A stretch of 64,000 nt of DNA. Origin: Novosphingobium sp. RL4 (lineage in GTDB: Bacteria; Pseudomonadota; Alphaproteobacteria; Sphingomonadales; Sphingomonadaceae). The notes below the pieces were generated by a model that ran no database searches, was not told the DNA's origin, and saw only the letters and a list, made by a program, of their open reading frames with translations. Where the stretch lies: contig NZ_CP141944.1 of the NCBI RefSeq assembly GCF_035658495.1, forward strand, positions 3,002,001-3,066,000. The letters run 5' to 3'. Below are positions 1-8,532 of the stretch, one piece after another. Position numbers and translations under genes: made by a program. Within the stretch, counting starts at the first letter, position 1; each line of letters starts with the position of its first letter.

Positions 1-1
1 A

Positions 2-2047
2 ACGCTCGAAGCCGCACTGGCTGCTGCTTCGCGGGCGGATCAGCGACTGCGCGAAGCGATCGACGTGCTGCCGCAAGGCGTGGTGTTCCTCGACGAGGAA
101 GGCCGATACATCCTGTGGAACCGCAAGTACGAGGAAATCTACTGCCGCTCGGCCGACCTGCTGGAACCGGGCGCCAGGCTGGCCGATACGCTGCGAGTGG
201 GCGTCCAGCGCGGCGACTATCCCGAAGCCATGGGCCGCGAGGAAGAATGGCTGAACGACCGCCTTGCGCTTATCCAGCAGCCCACCAGCCGTCACGAACA
301 GCGCCTGTCCAATGGCCGCTGCATCCTGATCGAGGAACGCAAGACGGAGGACGGCGGCTCGATCGGCCTTCGCGTCGACATTACCGACCTCAAGCAGAAG
401 GAAGAAAGCTTCCGGCTGCTGTTCGAACAGAACCCGCTGGCCATGCTGGTTCACGATTCCGGCACCGGCCGGATCAATACCGCCAACGAATCCGCCTGCC
501 GCCTGTTCGGCTATTCCGCCGCCGAAATGTCGGGCCTCAACGCCCGAAAGCTGTTCGGCGAGGATAACTGGGCTGCTGCCGCCAGAATGCTGGCCGCCAG
601 GAACCCCACCCGCGATGCCGGATGGCAGATGCTGCGGCGCGACGGCGAAGTGGTGGAAGCGGTTGTCTCCACCCGCCGCCTGCTCCTCGATGGCGTGGAA
701 GTGACGATCGTCTCGATCTTCGACGTGACCGAGCGCCGCCGGATCGAGCAGCGCATGGAACACATGGCGCGCCATGACGAACTGACCGGCCTCGCCAACC
801 GCTCGCACTGCCGCGATACCTTGCGTAACATGCTCGACGCGGCCTCGCCTGCCGAAACCGTCACTCTCGCGCTGATCGACCTGGATCACTTCAAGACAGT
901 GAACGATACTTACGGCCATCATTTCGGCGATGCCCTGCTGACCGACGCGGCGCGCAGAATGCGCGAACTCGTGCCGCCAGGCGCCTTGCTCTGCCGGATC
1001 GGCGGAGACGAATTCGCGATCATCTTCCGCCGGTCGAGCCTTACGCAAGCCGAACTCGTGAGCAAGGCGATCATCGCGACGCTTTCCGAACCCTTCCACG
1101 TCCACGGCAACACCCTGCACATCGGCGCCACCGTCGGCTTTGCCAGCGCGCCCTTCGACAGCACCGACCACGAAACGCTCATGCGCTTCGCGGACCTTGC
1201 GCTCTATGCCGCCAAGGCCGAGCGCAGGGGCAGTTGCCGCGCCTTCGAAATGGCGCTGGACGAAGCCGCACAGGCCAAGAGCCGGCTGGAAAAGGACTTG
1301 CGCCAGGCCGTCCGCGACGGCGAACTCGAAGTCCATTACCAGCCGCTGCTCAATCTCGAAACGAACACCATCGAATGCTGCGAAGCGCTGCTTCGCTGGA
1401 ACCACGCCGAGCGCGGCCAGGTCTCGCCCGAAGTGTTCATCCCGCTTGCCGAGGAACTCGGGCTGATCGACAAGCTGGGACGCTTCGTGCTCCAGACTGC
1501 CTGCCACGAAGCCATGAAATGGCCTGACGATGTGCGCCTCTCGGTCAATGTCTCGCCGGTCCAGTTCCGCAACGGAAACCTCCTGGGCACCGTCATCAAC
1601 GCCCTGTCCAGTTCCGGCCTCGCCGCAGACCGGCTTGAACTGGAAATCACCGAGGCCGTGCTGATGGAGCGCGGCCCCCGTCCTGCCGCGATCATCCGCA
1701 ACTTGCGCTCCTTCGGTATCGGCATTTCGCTCGACGATTTCGGGACCGGCTACTCATCGCTGAGCTACCTGCTCAATTACCCCTTCACCAAGATCAAGAT
1801 CGACAAGTCCTTCATCCTCAACCTCCACGAAGAGGCCAATTCGCGCGCGGTGATCCGGGCAGTGATCGGTCTGGGCCGCAGCCTCGGCCTCACCGTCGCG
1901 GCAGAAGGGATCGAAAGCGAGGTGGAGCGCGAATACCTTCGGGCCGAAGGCTGCACGCAAGGCCAGGGCTTCCTGTTCGGCCGCCCTCAGCCAGGCACGA
2001 TGCTGCGCTTTTCATCGCAGCCATCGAGCGCGCTCGACGCCGCCTGA
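2..2047 (+). CDS. PAS-PAS-GGDEF-EAL c-di-GMP signalling protein (5' end outside window)
   Basis: The reading frame is open to the left edge (21 codons before the first internal GTG at 65), so the true start is upstream. Visible domains are a PAS_7-like segment, a second PAS near codons 135-250, a GGDEF domain with an intact RIGGDEF signature, and a C-terminal EAL domain with EALLRW and DDFGTG motifs. The family makes (GGDEF) and/or degrades (EAL) cyclic di-GMP. The RxxD inhibitory site expected five residues before GGDEF is absent (PPGA occupies it), so product inhibition is probably lost. The EAL motifs look competent, so either activity is possible. No transmembrane segment is visible in the part present; an N-terminal sensor may lie upstream. 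Confidence 0.93.
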   Translation, partial: TLEAALAAASRADQRLREAIDVLPQGVVFLDEEGRYILWNRKYEEIYCRSADLLEPGARLADTLRVGVQRGDYPEAMGREEEWLNDRLALIQQPTSRHEQRLSNGRCILIEERKTEDGGSIGLRVDITDLKQKEESFRLLFEQNPLAMLVHDSGTGRINTANESACRLFGYSAAEMSGLNARKLFGEDNWAAAARMLAARNPTRDAGWQMLRRDGEVVEAVVSTRRLLLDGVEVTIVSIFDVTERRRIEQRMEHMARHDELTGLANRSHCRDTLRNMLDAASPAETVTLALIDLDHFKTVNDTYGHHFGDALLTDAARRMRELVPPGALLCRIGGDEFAIIFRRSSLTQAELVSKAIIATLSEPFHVHGNTLHIGATVGFASAPFDSTDHETLMRFADLALYAAKAERRGSCRAFEMALDEAAQAKSRLEKDLRQAVRDGELEVHYQPLLNLETNTIECCEALLRWNHAERGQVSPEVFIPLAEELGLIDKLGRFVLQTACHEAMKWPDDVRLSVNVSPVQFRNGNLLGTVINALSSSGLAADRLELEITEAVLMERGPRPAAIIRNLRSFGIGISLDDFGTGYSSLSYLLNYPFTKIKIDKSFILNLHEEANSRAVIRAVIGLGRSLGLTVAAEGIESEVEREYLRAEGCTQGQGFLFGRPQPGTMLRFSSQPSSALDAA

Positions 2048-2150
2048 TCCTTCCCGCAACTGTCACTGAATCCGGCGAATACTTTGCGATCCGGCGCGAG
2101 GCAGGGCATGAAGCCGTGACCCACGCCAGAGCCGTCCAAGGAGCCGCTGG

Positions 2151-3080
2151 ATGAAGAACATCGCCACCCTGACGATGAACCCGACGATCGACGCATCCTA
2201 TGACGTCGGCAAGGTTCGCCACACCAACAAGATGCGTACCGACAACGAGCATTACGCTCCCGGCGGCGGCGGCATCAATGTGGCGCGTGTCTTCGTCCGG
2301 CTCGGCGGCAATGCGCGCTGCTACTATCTTTCCGGCGGCGCCACCGGCCCTGCCCTCGACGGCCTGATCGACCTTCACCAACTGGTCCGAACCCGCATCC
2401 CCATCGCGGGGTCCACGCGTATCGCTGCCGACATCCTCGAACACGAAACAGGCAAGGAATATCGGTTCACGCCCGCCGGGCCGGAAATCAGCGAAGCGGA
2501 ATGGCGGGAATGCCTAGATCGCGTCGCCGAAGCCGATTGCGACGTGATGGTCATGAGCGGATCGCTCCCCCCGGGCGTCCCGGAGGACTTCTACGCCCGT
2601 GCCACCCGCCTGTTGCGCCCGCGCGGTATCGAAGTCGTTCTCGACACCTCGGGCGCTGCGCTGGTCGCCGGAATCGATGCCGGAGGGCTGCTGCTGGTCA
2701 AACCGAGCCAGAGCGAATTGCAGCATTATGCCGGACGCACGCTCGACTCGGTCGGCGCGATCGGGACTGCGGCCATGGAAATCGTCGAGGCGGAGAAGGC
2801 CAGGTTCGTCACCGTGACCATGGGCCATGAAGGCGCGGTCCTGGCGCGCGCCGAGGGGCCGTTGTTCCTGCCTGCCCTCAAGGTCGACGCGGCAAGCGCC
2901 GTGGGCGCGGGCGACAGCTTCGTCGCGGCGATGGTTCATGCCCTGTGCCGGGGCGACGGCGAACTCGAGGCATTCCGCCGCGGCATGGCCGGCGGCTCCG
3001 CCGCCGTGCTGCGCGCCGGCACCGATCTCGCCCGCGCCGAAGACATCGACCGGCTGCTGGAACGGGTGGAACCGCTCTAG
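2151..3080 (+). CDS. PfkB-family sugar-phosphate kinase (6-phosphofructokinase II / 1-phosphofructokinase type)
   Basis: A 309-residue protein of normal PfkB length. It has the N-terminal GGGGINVAR substrate loop, an SGSLPPG segment, and the C-terminal ribokinase-family signature GAGDSFVAAM whose Asp is the catalytic base. E. coli PfkB has the same GGGGINVAR and SGSLPPGV strings, so phosphorylation of fructose 6-phosphate or a related hexose phosphate is likely; tagatose 6-phosphate or fructose 1-phosphate kinase cannot be excluded. An AAGGAGC ribosome site lies 7 bases before the ATG. The stop overlaps the convergent TetR gene by four bases. No other sugar catabolic gene is adjacent. Confidence 0.9.
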   Translation: MKNIATLTMNPTIDASYDVGKVRHTNKMRTDNEHYAPGGGGINVARVFVRLGGNARCYYLSGGATGPALDGLIDLHQLVRTRIPIAGSTRIAADILEHETGKEYRFTPAGPEISEAEWRECLDRVAEADCDVMVMSGSLPPGVPEDFYARATRLLRPRGIEVVLDTSGAALVAGIDAGGLLLVKPSQSELQHYAGRTLDSVGAIGTAAMEIVEAEKARFVTVTMGHEGAVLARAEGPLFLPALKVDAASAVGAGDSFVAAMVHALCRGDGELEAFRRGMAGGSAAVLRAGTDLARAEDIDRLLERVEPL

Positions 3081-3730
3081 ACTACGATCGCCCGGCGGCA
3101 GAACTCCCAGATTGCCACCCCAAGCGTTTCACGCTCGGCAAGATCGGGGGCGCCGCCTTCCTCCTGAAGCAGCACGGTGTGAACCGTGGTCGAGACAAGG
3201 TTGTAGATCAGCCGTGCCTGCAGGCTGGGATCGGCCTGCAGGAGCAACCCCTGTTCGATGCCTTCGGCGACATGGCCGGCAATCAGGTCCAGTAGCGGTT
3301 GCAACGCCGCCTGCAATTCGGCCGGGCGAGACTGCGCAAGCCGGAGGTGTTCGCGGCTGAGCGCGGCGCTGCGCAAGTGCGCGCCGCTGCTCCGCGTCTG
3401 CCCCAACTGGCCCACGACGATGCCGGAAACGATAACCTGCAACGCCTCCACAGGATTGTCTGCGCGCGACGAGATATCCCGGAACTGCAACGCCGCCGCC
3501 CGCAGCGAAGCATCGAATACCGCCAGCACGAGGTCGTCCTTGCTCTGGAACCGCTCATAGAAGGCACGCCGCGCCAGGCCCGTGCGTGACAGCACCGCCC
3601 GGATCGTCAGGCCTTCGAGCCCGCCCTCGTCAAGCAGGTCATGCGCCGCCTCTATCAGCAGGCACGTCCGATCGCGTTCGCCGTCATCGAATTCGGCAAG
3701 TTGGGTGGGAGACGGTCGAACAGTGGCCAT
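3077..3730 (-). CDS. TetR/AcrR-family transcriptional regulator of the ferredoxin-P450 operon (inferred)
   Basis: A 217-residue protein with an N-terminal TetR helix-turn-helix (about residues 20-70, including LTIRAVLSRTGLARRAFYERFQS-type sequence) and a divergent ligand-binding C-terminal domain. It is divergent from the ferredoxin and P450 genes with a 152-base shared upstream region holding the palindrome GAGAAC-N3-GTTCTC at 3831-3845, typical of a TetR operator. Control of the P450 operon, probably relieved by its substrate, is inferred from layout. It ends four bases inside the convergent kinase gene. Confidence 0.9.
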   Translation of the reverse strand: MATVRPSPTQLAEFDDGERDRTCLLIEAAHDLLDEGGLEGLTIRAVLSRTGLARRAFYERFQSKDDLVLAVFDASLRAAALQFRDISSRADNPVEALQVIVSGIVVGQLGQTRSSGAHLRSAALSREHLRLAQSRPAELQAALQPLLDLIAGHVAEGIEQGLLLQADPSLQARLIYNLVSTTVHTVLLQEEGGAPDLAERETLGVAIWEFCRRAIVV

Positions 3731-3797
3731 GGGCGATGGATTAGGCCCTCCGTCCGCGCCGGTCCAGTGCCCGCAATTGCGAAGTTCTCGCCGGTGA

Positions 3798-3827
3798 TTG
3801 ACTTCACCGGGGGGGAGCGGCTAGAAA
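3798..3827 (+). promoter_or_regulatory. Candidate sigma-70 promoter of the ferredoxin-P450 operon
   Basis: TTGACT (3798-3803) and TAGAAA (3822-3827) are separated by 18 bases, 55 bases before the ferredoxin ATG. The putative start site would fall inside the palindrome at 3831-3845, a layout suited to repression by the divergent TetR protein. Seen as sequence match only. Confidence 0.5.
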
Positions 3828-3830
3828 ATG

Positions 3831-3845
3831 GAGAACAGCGTTCTC
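3831..3845. promoter_or_regulatory. Palindromic operator (GAGAAC-N3-GTTCTC)
   Basis: Perfect 6-base half-sites with a 3-base spacer, just downstream of the candidate -10 element and 37 bases before the ferredoxin start. Position and symmetry fit binding by the divergent TetR regulator. It is not an alphaproteobacterial LexA site, which would need direct GTTC repeats seven bases apart. Confidence 0.6.
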
Positions 3846-3882
3846 AGAAACGCGCTCAACGGATGAAGGACAGGAGAGTTCG

Positions 3883-4209
3883 ATGCCCAAGGTCACTTAT
3901 GTCGATCACGAAGGTCACACGACCGACGTGGACGTGGCGATCGGCGAAAACGTCATGCGCGGTGCGGTCTATAATGGAATAGAGGGCATCACCGGCGAAT
4001 GCGGCGGCGGCCTCTCCTGCGCCACCTGCCATTGCTACGTAGACGAGAACTGGACCGAAGCGGTGGGCGGGCCTTCGTCCCAGGCGGAGGAGGAACTGCT
4101 GGAATCGGCTGCTGCCGAAGTGAAGCCGAGCAGCCGCCTCTCCTGCCAGATCGACATGACCGAGAGCCTCGACGGGCTCGTGGTGCACATGCCCGAGCAT
4201 CAGTTCTGA
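3883..4209 (+). CDS. [2Fe-2S] ferredoxin, putidaredoxin/adrenodoxin type
   Basis: A 108-residue plant/vertebrate-type ferredoxin. Cluster ligands Cys40, Cys46, Cys49 and Cys88 give CX5CX2CX38C, matching the adrenodoxin-putidaredoxin class rather than plant ferredoxins. It should carry electrons from a ferredoxin reductase to the P450 encoded 22 bases downstream. No reductase gene is in the window, so the reductase is encoded elsewhere, as is usual in sphingomonads. A GGACAGGAGAG ribosome site precedes the ATG. Confidence 0.95.
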   Translation: MPKVTYVDHEGHTTDVDVAIGENVMRGAVYNGIEGITGECGGGLSCATCHCYVDENWTEAVGGPSSQAEEELLESAAAEVKPSSRLSCQIDMTESLDGLVVHMPEHQF

Positions 4210-4231
4210 AGCCGGACACAGGGAGAGAACG

Positions 4232-5491
4232 ATGCCTATCGACGCCGCCAACCCGGTTCCGCCCAGTTTTCCGCGCCATGTCGGCATGGACCAGGTGCCC
4301 GATCATGTCCCCCCCGAACTGATCCGCCAGTCCGGCCTCACCTTCGGCCCCGATTTCCTGGCCAACCCGCATGACTTCATGGCCGCGCTGCACGAAAAGC
4401 AGCCGCCGATCTATTACGACGTCAGCCCGATGGGCAACATGTGGCACCTCACCAAGCATGAGGACGCGCTGTTCGGTCTGCGCCATCCGCAGATCTTCTC
4501 GAACGAAGGCGCCACACCCTTCCCGCGCGATCCGAACGACTATTTCTACTTCATCCCGATCGAGATCGATCCCCCGCATCACCGCAAGTACCGCAACATC
4601 GTGGACCCGGTGTTCAGCCCGCAGGGCGTGCTTAAGCTCGAACGGCTGATCCACCAGCGCGCGAACGACCTGATCGACGAGATCGAGGCCAAGGTCGCGG
4701 CAGGCGGCGAGTGTGAGTTCACCGAGGACTTCGGGCGGCCACTGCCGGTTGCGGTGTTCCTCGACATCATGGGCCTGCCGCAGGACATGCGCGATACGTT
4801 CGTGGAATGGGCAATGGAACTGCTCCATTCGAACGACCGCGCGATCATGGGCCAGTCGATGGCCAAGATCACCGCCTATCTCAAGCAAGCCATCGCCGAG
4901 AAGAAGGCCAACCCGGACGACGGCGTCGTCAGCCTGATCGCCCATGCGGAACCAGACGGCGTGCCGCTTTCCGACAAGGAAATCTTCGGCTTCGTCTGCT
5001 TCCTGTTCATCGCCGGTCTCGACACCGTTTTCGCCACGCTCAACAATATCTGGGCCTGGCTGGCGGAAAACCCCGAGAAGCGTCAGGAAATCATCGACCG
5101 TCCGCAGGACATCGACAGGATCGTCGAGGAACTGCTCCGCCGCTGGTCAGTGACCTTCTCCGGCCGGGTGCTTGACCAGGATCATGAAATGCGCGGCGTG
5201 CAGATGAAGAAGGGCGATCGCGTCACCTTCATCCTGCCTGCCTGCAACTTCGACCCTGAGGTGTTCCCCGACCCGATGACGGTGAACTTCGACCGCCCCC
5301 GCAAGACGATCCTCGCCTTCACGGTCGGCGTTCATAGCTGCATGGGCGGGCACCTTGCACGGCTCGAAGTGAAGATCGCATTGCAGGAATGGCTGAAGCG
5401 CGTGCCTGACTTCACGCTCAAGCCCGGCACCCGGATCGAGTACCGCCCCGGCGGCGTGATCGGCCCCGAAGCCGTGCCGCTGGTCTGGTAA
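4232..5491 (+). CDS. Cytochrome P450, CYP101-like (class I, terpenoid or small hydrophobic substrate likely)
   Basis: A 419-residue soluble P450. The I-helix oxygen-activation motif AGLDT is at 261-265, ExxR at Glu300-Arg303, and the heme loop FTVGVHSCMG places the thiolate ligand at Cys370. Resemblance to P450cam is clear (EELLRR followed by GRVL, a GVQxKKGD strand, a C-terminal ALPLVW-like ending). At the P450cam Tyr96 position, which hydrogen-bonds camphor, this protein appears to have Phe105, so camphor itself is a doubtful substrate; the substrate cannot be named. It is translated in an operon with its ferredoxin and ends at a strong terminator. CYP111 is an alternative family assignment. 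Confidence 0.93.
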   Translation: MPIDAANPVPPSFPRHVGMDQVPDHVPPELIRQSGLTFGPDFLANPHDFMAALHEKQPPIYYDVSPMGNMWHLTKHEDALFGLRHPQIFSNEGATPFPRDPNDYFYFIPIEIDPPHHRKYRNIVDPVFSPQGVLKLERLIHQRANDLIDEIEAKVAAGGECEFTEDFGRPLPVAVFLDIMGLPQDMRDTFVEWAMELLHSNDRAIMGQSMAKITAYLKQAIAEKKANPDDGVVSLIAHAEPDGVPLSDKEIFGFVCFLFIAGLDTVFATLNNIWAWLAENPEKRQEIIDRPQDIDRIVEELLRRWSVTFSGRVLDQDHEMRGVQMKKGDRVTFILPACNFDPEVFPDPMTVNFDRPRKTILAFTVGVHSCMGGHLARLEVKIALQEWLKRVPDFTLKPGTRIEYRPGGVIGPEAVPLVW

Positions 5492-5505
5492 GGGCACCGA
5501 GCCAA

Positions 5506-5537
5506 GGGAGCCGCGCCAATCGGTGCGGCTCCCTTTT
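5506..5537 (+). terminator. Rho-independent terminator of the ferredoxin-P450 operon
   Basis: A 12-base stem (GGGAGCCGCGCC with GGTGCGGCTCCC, one G-U pair) closes on a four-base AATC loop and is followed by TTTT, 15 bases after the P450 stop. Confidence 0.85.
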
Positions 5538-6529
5538 CATGTCATTGCATCCCGCGCGATCTCCATCGCTGCGAGTTGCAGCCTCAGGCCTTCGTTTTCT
5601 GCGCGCAGCGCGGTGATCTCGCGGTGGGCGCGGACGATGGCCGGCACAGCCACCCGAGACGGTTCAGGCCTACGTTTCGGCGGGCCGGCATTCGGGGCGG
5701 CACTCCGCAACATGGCCGCAAACCGATTGGCCGAGGCACGAACCCACGCCTCCATCAGGACAAGCGCGCCATCGCGCCAGATGGCCGGCGCACGATCGCT
5801 TGTGAGGGGTTCCGGCCCAGAGGACATTGGCATCGCGAAGGCTTCGTCCACGGATAAAGCGGCGCAGGCCTCCTGACAGGCCTGCGCCGCACGAGCAGCG
5901 CGCGGGACGACCCTTGGCGCCTGCTCCCCGGACTTCGCCGCCCACAGTCCGGCGGCGCGCCCTGAACTCCCATGATGACCGTCACGGCCTGGCCGCGCCT
6001 GCCGAAGTGAACCCGTCCCCCGCCCGTGGCCCTTCGCACAGGAAACCGGCTCGTTTCCGGCCAGTACGGGCTTGGCCCTTGCGGCCTCCCGGCGCCCCTT
6101 TACTACCGGCTGCATCAAGGATCGGAGCAGGGTGAGCAGCGGATCCTGCGAGGCACCGTACCCGGCGCGCAGGCCGCAAGTGCACAGCCTGGGGGCGGTC
6201 CAGATCCATCCGCGATCATGACACAGCGCCGCTCCGCTTTCAGCGCCCCCACTGGCGTTCCCGTCATCATTGGCAGCCGGAACCATCGAAGGCCCACGCC
6301 GCTCCAACGCCAGTTTCCGCACACGCTTCGTCGCGTGCTGCCCCGATGCGCCCCGAGGGTCAGTCTGCAGATGCCGTTCGGCTATGCCTTTCCCGCGCCG
6401 CGTTTCCGGTTTCGATCTGTCCCCGGCAGCTTTTCGCGACCCCGAGTCCTGCAACGACCGGTTGCTCCGGGGGTTTGATCCTTTCCCCTTGCTTCCGGGC
6501 AGCTCTTCACCCGGGGCCTCTTCGTCCAT
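5537..6529 (-). CDS. Hypothetical protein, low-complexity, C-terminal leucine-rich helix (doubtful gene)
   Basis: An open frame of about 330 codons on the minus strand. The ATG at 6529 has a GGGAG ribosome site eight bases upstream, which favours it over the in-frame GTG at 6571. The protein is Arg/Ala/Gly-rich and mostly looks disordered. The last 110 residues look more protein-like: an amphipathic segment around WRDGALVLMEAWVRASANRF and a final coiled-coil-like EITALRAENEGLRLQLAAMEI. No family is recognised. Composition of the middle part resembles translated noncoding GC-rich DNA, so either only a shorter C-terminal product exists or the frame is fortuitous. Confidence 0.4.
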   Translation of the reverse strand: MDEEAPGEELPGSKGKGSNPRSNRSLQDSGSRKAAGDRSKPETRRGKGIAERHLQTDPRGASGQHATKRVRKLALERRGPSMVPAANDDGNASGGAESGAALCHDRGWIWTAPRLCTCGLRAGYGASQDPLLTLLRSLMQPVVKGRREAARAKPVLAGNEPVSCAKGHGRGTGSLRQARPGRDGHHGSSGRAAGLWAAKSGEQAPRVVPRAARAAQACQEACAALSVDEAFAMPMSSGPEPLTSDRAPAIWRDGALVLMEAWVRASANRFAAMLRSAAPNAGPPKRRPEPSRVAVPAIVRAHREITALRAENEGLRLQLAAMEIARDAMT

Positions 6530-6571
6530 GGGCTTTCTCCCAAGTTCTGAAGCTTTCCCCATGGCTGTCAC

Positions 6572-7179
6572 GCGAGCGGCCGGGATTGAAGGTCAGTTAA
6601 CTCCGTTTTCGTCCGACAGCCCGCTGCGCGCGCGGGACACCGCCCAGTGCCTGTGGTTAATCGAACGGAAACGGGCGCACTTGAGTCAACCCGGAGTCCA
6701 GGGCCGCGAGCGCCGCCGCAGCCGGGCAAGGCCTCGTGCCCGGCCTTGCAGCACCGAGGATGCAATCGTTGCGCACGCAAAAGCCATGCACAAACGAGCG
6801 CGGATCATGCAATTCCGCTTTGAGATCGCGAGAAATTGTTGCAGAGTGCTTGGCGAAAGGCCGCTAGCGGCTTTACCGGCGTTGGGAGAGAGCGCGCCGG
6901 GAGGGAGGTCTACTTCCTTTCCGGCGCGCCGATACTTCGCAGGTGCAACATCATCCAAATATTCGGTTTTGACAACCCTGTTCCGCAAAATTGCGGGGCA
7001 GGGTTATCGATGCCATGCTGCATGAAGCACCGCTTGTTAGCGGATGCAGCATGCCCTGCTGCGGCTTCATCGCGTGGCGACGCAGGAGGAAGTGATTCGC
7101 CGCGCCGCCCGGCCGCATCTCGATTGCGGGCATGGAACGCCTGGGCTAGCCGCGGGGTACATCAGCAGCGAGCCCGTTC
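6572..7179. other. Gene-poor stretch with a cluster of hairpins
   Basis: About 600 bases without a convincing gene. The first 300 bases show nothing recognisable. Positions 6892-7053 hold three successive strong inverted repeats, listed separately as a candidate structured RNA. The remainder leads into the MATE gene and has no clear promoter. Confidence 0.6.
6892..7053 (+). ncRNA. Candidate structured RNA: three consecutive hairpins
   Basis: Hairpin 1 pairs GCGCGCCGG (6892-6900) with CCGGCGCGC (6921-6929); the stem continues inward through GAGGGAGG against CCTTT using G-U pairs, leaving a four-base loop. Hairpin 2 pairs 6974-6988 with 6991-7005 over 15 bases, including two U-G pairs. Hairpin 3 pairs CATGCTGCAT (7014-7023) with ATGCAGCATG (7044-7053) and encloses CCGC/GCGG. 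The non-Watson-Crick positions in hairpins 1 and 2 are G-U only if the plus strand is transcribed. No known family is recognised. A transcribed attenuator or leader of the downstream transporter is an alternative. Confidence 0.45.
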
Positions 7180-8532
7180 TTGACCCAGCCGACCGTCCCC
7201 CACCCCACTCCGCCGCGCAAGGGACAGGCCCGGCTGCTCTGGTCCATCGCGCTTCCCGCGATGCTCACCAACGTTGCCACCGCCCTGTTCGGGCTGGCCG
7301 ACATGTGGGCCATAGGCCGCCTCGGCGATGCACCGGCGCAAGGCGCGGTGGAACTCGGCGCGAAGTACATGATGGGCCTGCTCAACGTGTTCAACTTCCT
7401 GCGCACCAGCACCGTCGCGCTGACGGCTCAGGGGACCGGTCGCGCCGACCGGCAAGCGCAGGCGGAAACACTAACCCGCGCCATGGCCGTGGCGATGGGC
7501 ATCGGGGTGCTGCTGCTCTGCCTGATGCCCGTGGCGATCCCGTTCGGGCTCGACCTGCTCGAAGCGAGGGGGCCGCTGCGCGAAAGCGCCGGGGACTATA
7601 TCGCCATCCGCTATTGGGCAGGGCCGCTTTGGCTCGGCAACTGCGTGCTGGTGGGATGGCTGATCGGACAGCGACTGGTGCGCCATGTCCTCGTGGTGGA
7701 AATCGGCGCCAATATCCTGCACATCGCGCTCGACCTGTTACTCGTCCTCGTCGCGAAGTGGGGCGTTGCCGGCGTGGCAACCGCGACGCTGACGTCGGAA
7801 CTGTTCAAGTTTCTGGTTCTCGCCGCCATCGTCTTGCGCCGCCCCGAAGCCGGCACGGCCTTCGCCCTGGCCCGGTGCCGGACAACGTGGCGGCGCGGCG
7901 AACTGGCCCGCCTTTTCGCACTCAACCGCGACCTGTTCCTGCGAACCCTGTTGCTCACCGCCGTGCTGCTCGCATTCGCCCGTGCCGGTGCGCAGGCCGG
8001 GCCGCTGACGCTGGCGGCGAATGGCATCCTGTTCCAGCTCTTCATGCTCGCCACCCTCCTGCTCGACGGCTTCGAAAGCGCCGCACAAGTGCTCTGCGGC
8101 GAGGCGCTCGGCGCGCGAAACCGGGCTGGCTTCGCGGCAACGGTTCGCTCGGCACTGCTATGGGGCGGCGTGATGGGCCTTGCCCTCACGCTCGCTTACG
8201 CGGTGGGAGGCAAGGCGCTGGCGGCCGCATTCAACACCGATCCGGGGGTGATCGCGGCCACTGCGGTTTACGCGCCATGGCTCACCCTGCTGCCACTGCT
8301 CGGGGTCTCGGCCTATGTTCTTGACGGGGTGTTCGTTGGCGCCGGGTGGACGCGGGCGATGATGGGGACGATGCTGGCCGCAATGGCAGGTTACGCGCTG
8401 CTGCTCTGGCTGCTCCATCCGCTGGGCAACCACGGCCTCTGGGCGGCCTTCACGATGTTCTTCGTCATTCGCGGGCTGGGGCAGGCTGTGGTGCTGCCCC
8501 GCCTCGCAAGGCGCAGCTTCAGCGTTTCCTGA
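7180..8532 (+). CDS. MATE-family multidrug/cation efflux transporter
   Basis: A 450-residue inner-membrane protein with about 12 hydrophobic segments and the MATE N-terminus (LLWSIALPAMLTNVATALFGLADMWAIGRLGD-type first helices). The family exports cationic drugs or metabolites in exchange for sodium or protons; the substrate is unknown. The start is a TTG at 7180; the frame is closed by a TAG at 7147, so the only other choice is an ATG at 7261 that would cut into the first helix. Its end overlaps the convergent methyltransferase gene by 14 bases. Confidence 0.9.
   Translation: MTQPTVPHPTPPRKGQARLLWSIALPAMLTNVATALFGLADMWAIGRLGDAPAQGAVELGAKYMMGLLNVFNFLRTSTVALTAQGTGRADRQAQAETLTRAMAVAMGIGVLLLCLMPVAIPFGLDLLEARGPLRESAGDYIAIRYWAGPLWLGNCVLVGWLIGQRLVRHVLVVEIGANILHIALDLLLVLVAKWGVAGVATATLTSELFKFLVLAAIVLRRPEAGTAFALARCRTTWRRGELARLFALNRDLFLRTLLLTAVLLAFARAGAQAGPLTLAANGILFQLFMLATLLLDGFESAAQVLCGEALGARNRAGFAATVRSALLWGGVMGLALTLAYAVGGKALAAAFNTDPGVIAATAVYAPWLTLLPLLGVSAYVLDGVFVGAGWTRAMMGTMLAAMAGYALLLWLLHPLGNHGLWAAFTMFFVIRGLGQAVVLPRLARRSFSVS

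Noticed and set aside
3831..3845. LexA box near the P450 operon
   Set aside because: GAGAAC-N3-GTTCTC has inverted halves three bases apart; the alphaproteobacterial SOS box is a direct repeat with seven-base spacing, as seen at uvrA.
6270..7025. A 251-codon plus-strand frame over the hairpin region
   Set aside because: Arg/Ala/Pro-rich with no ribosome site, crosses the strong hairpins and shows no protein-like pattern.
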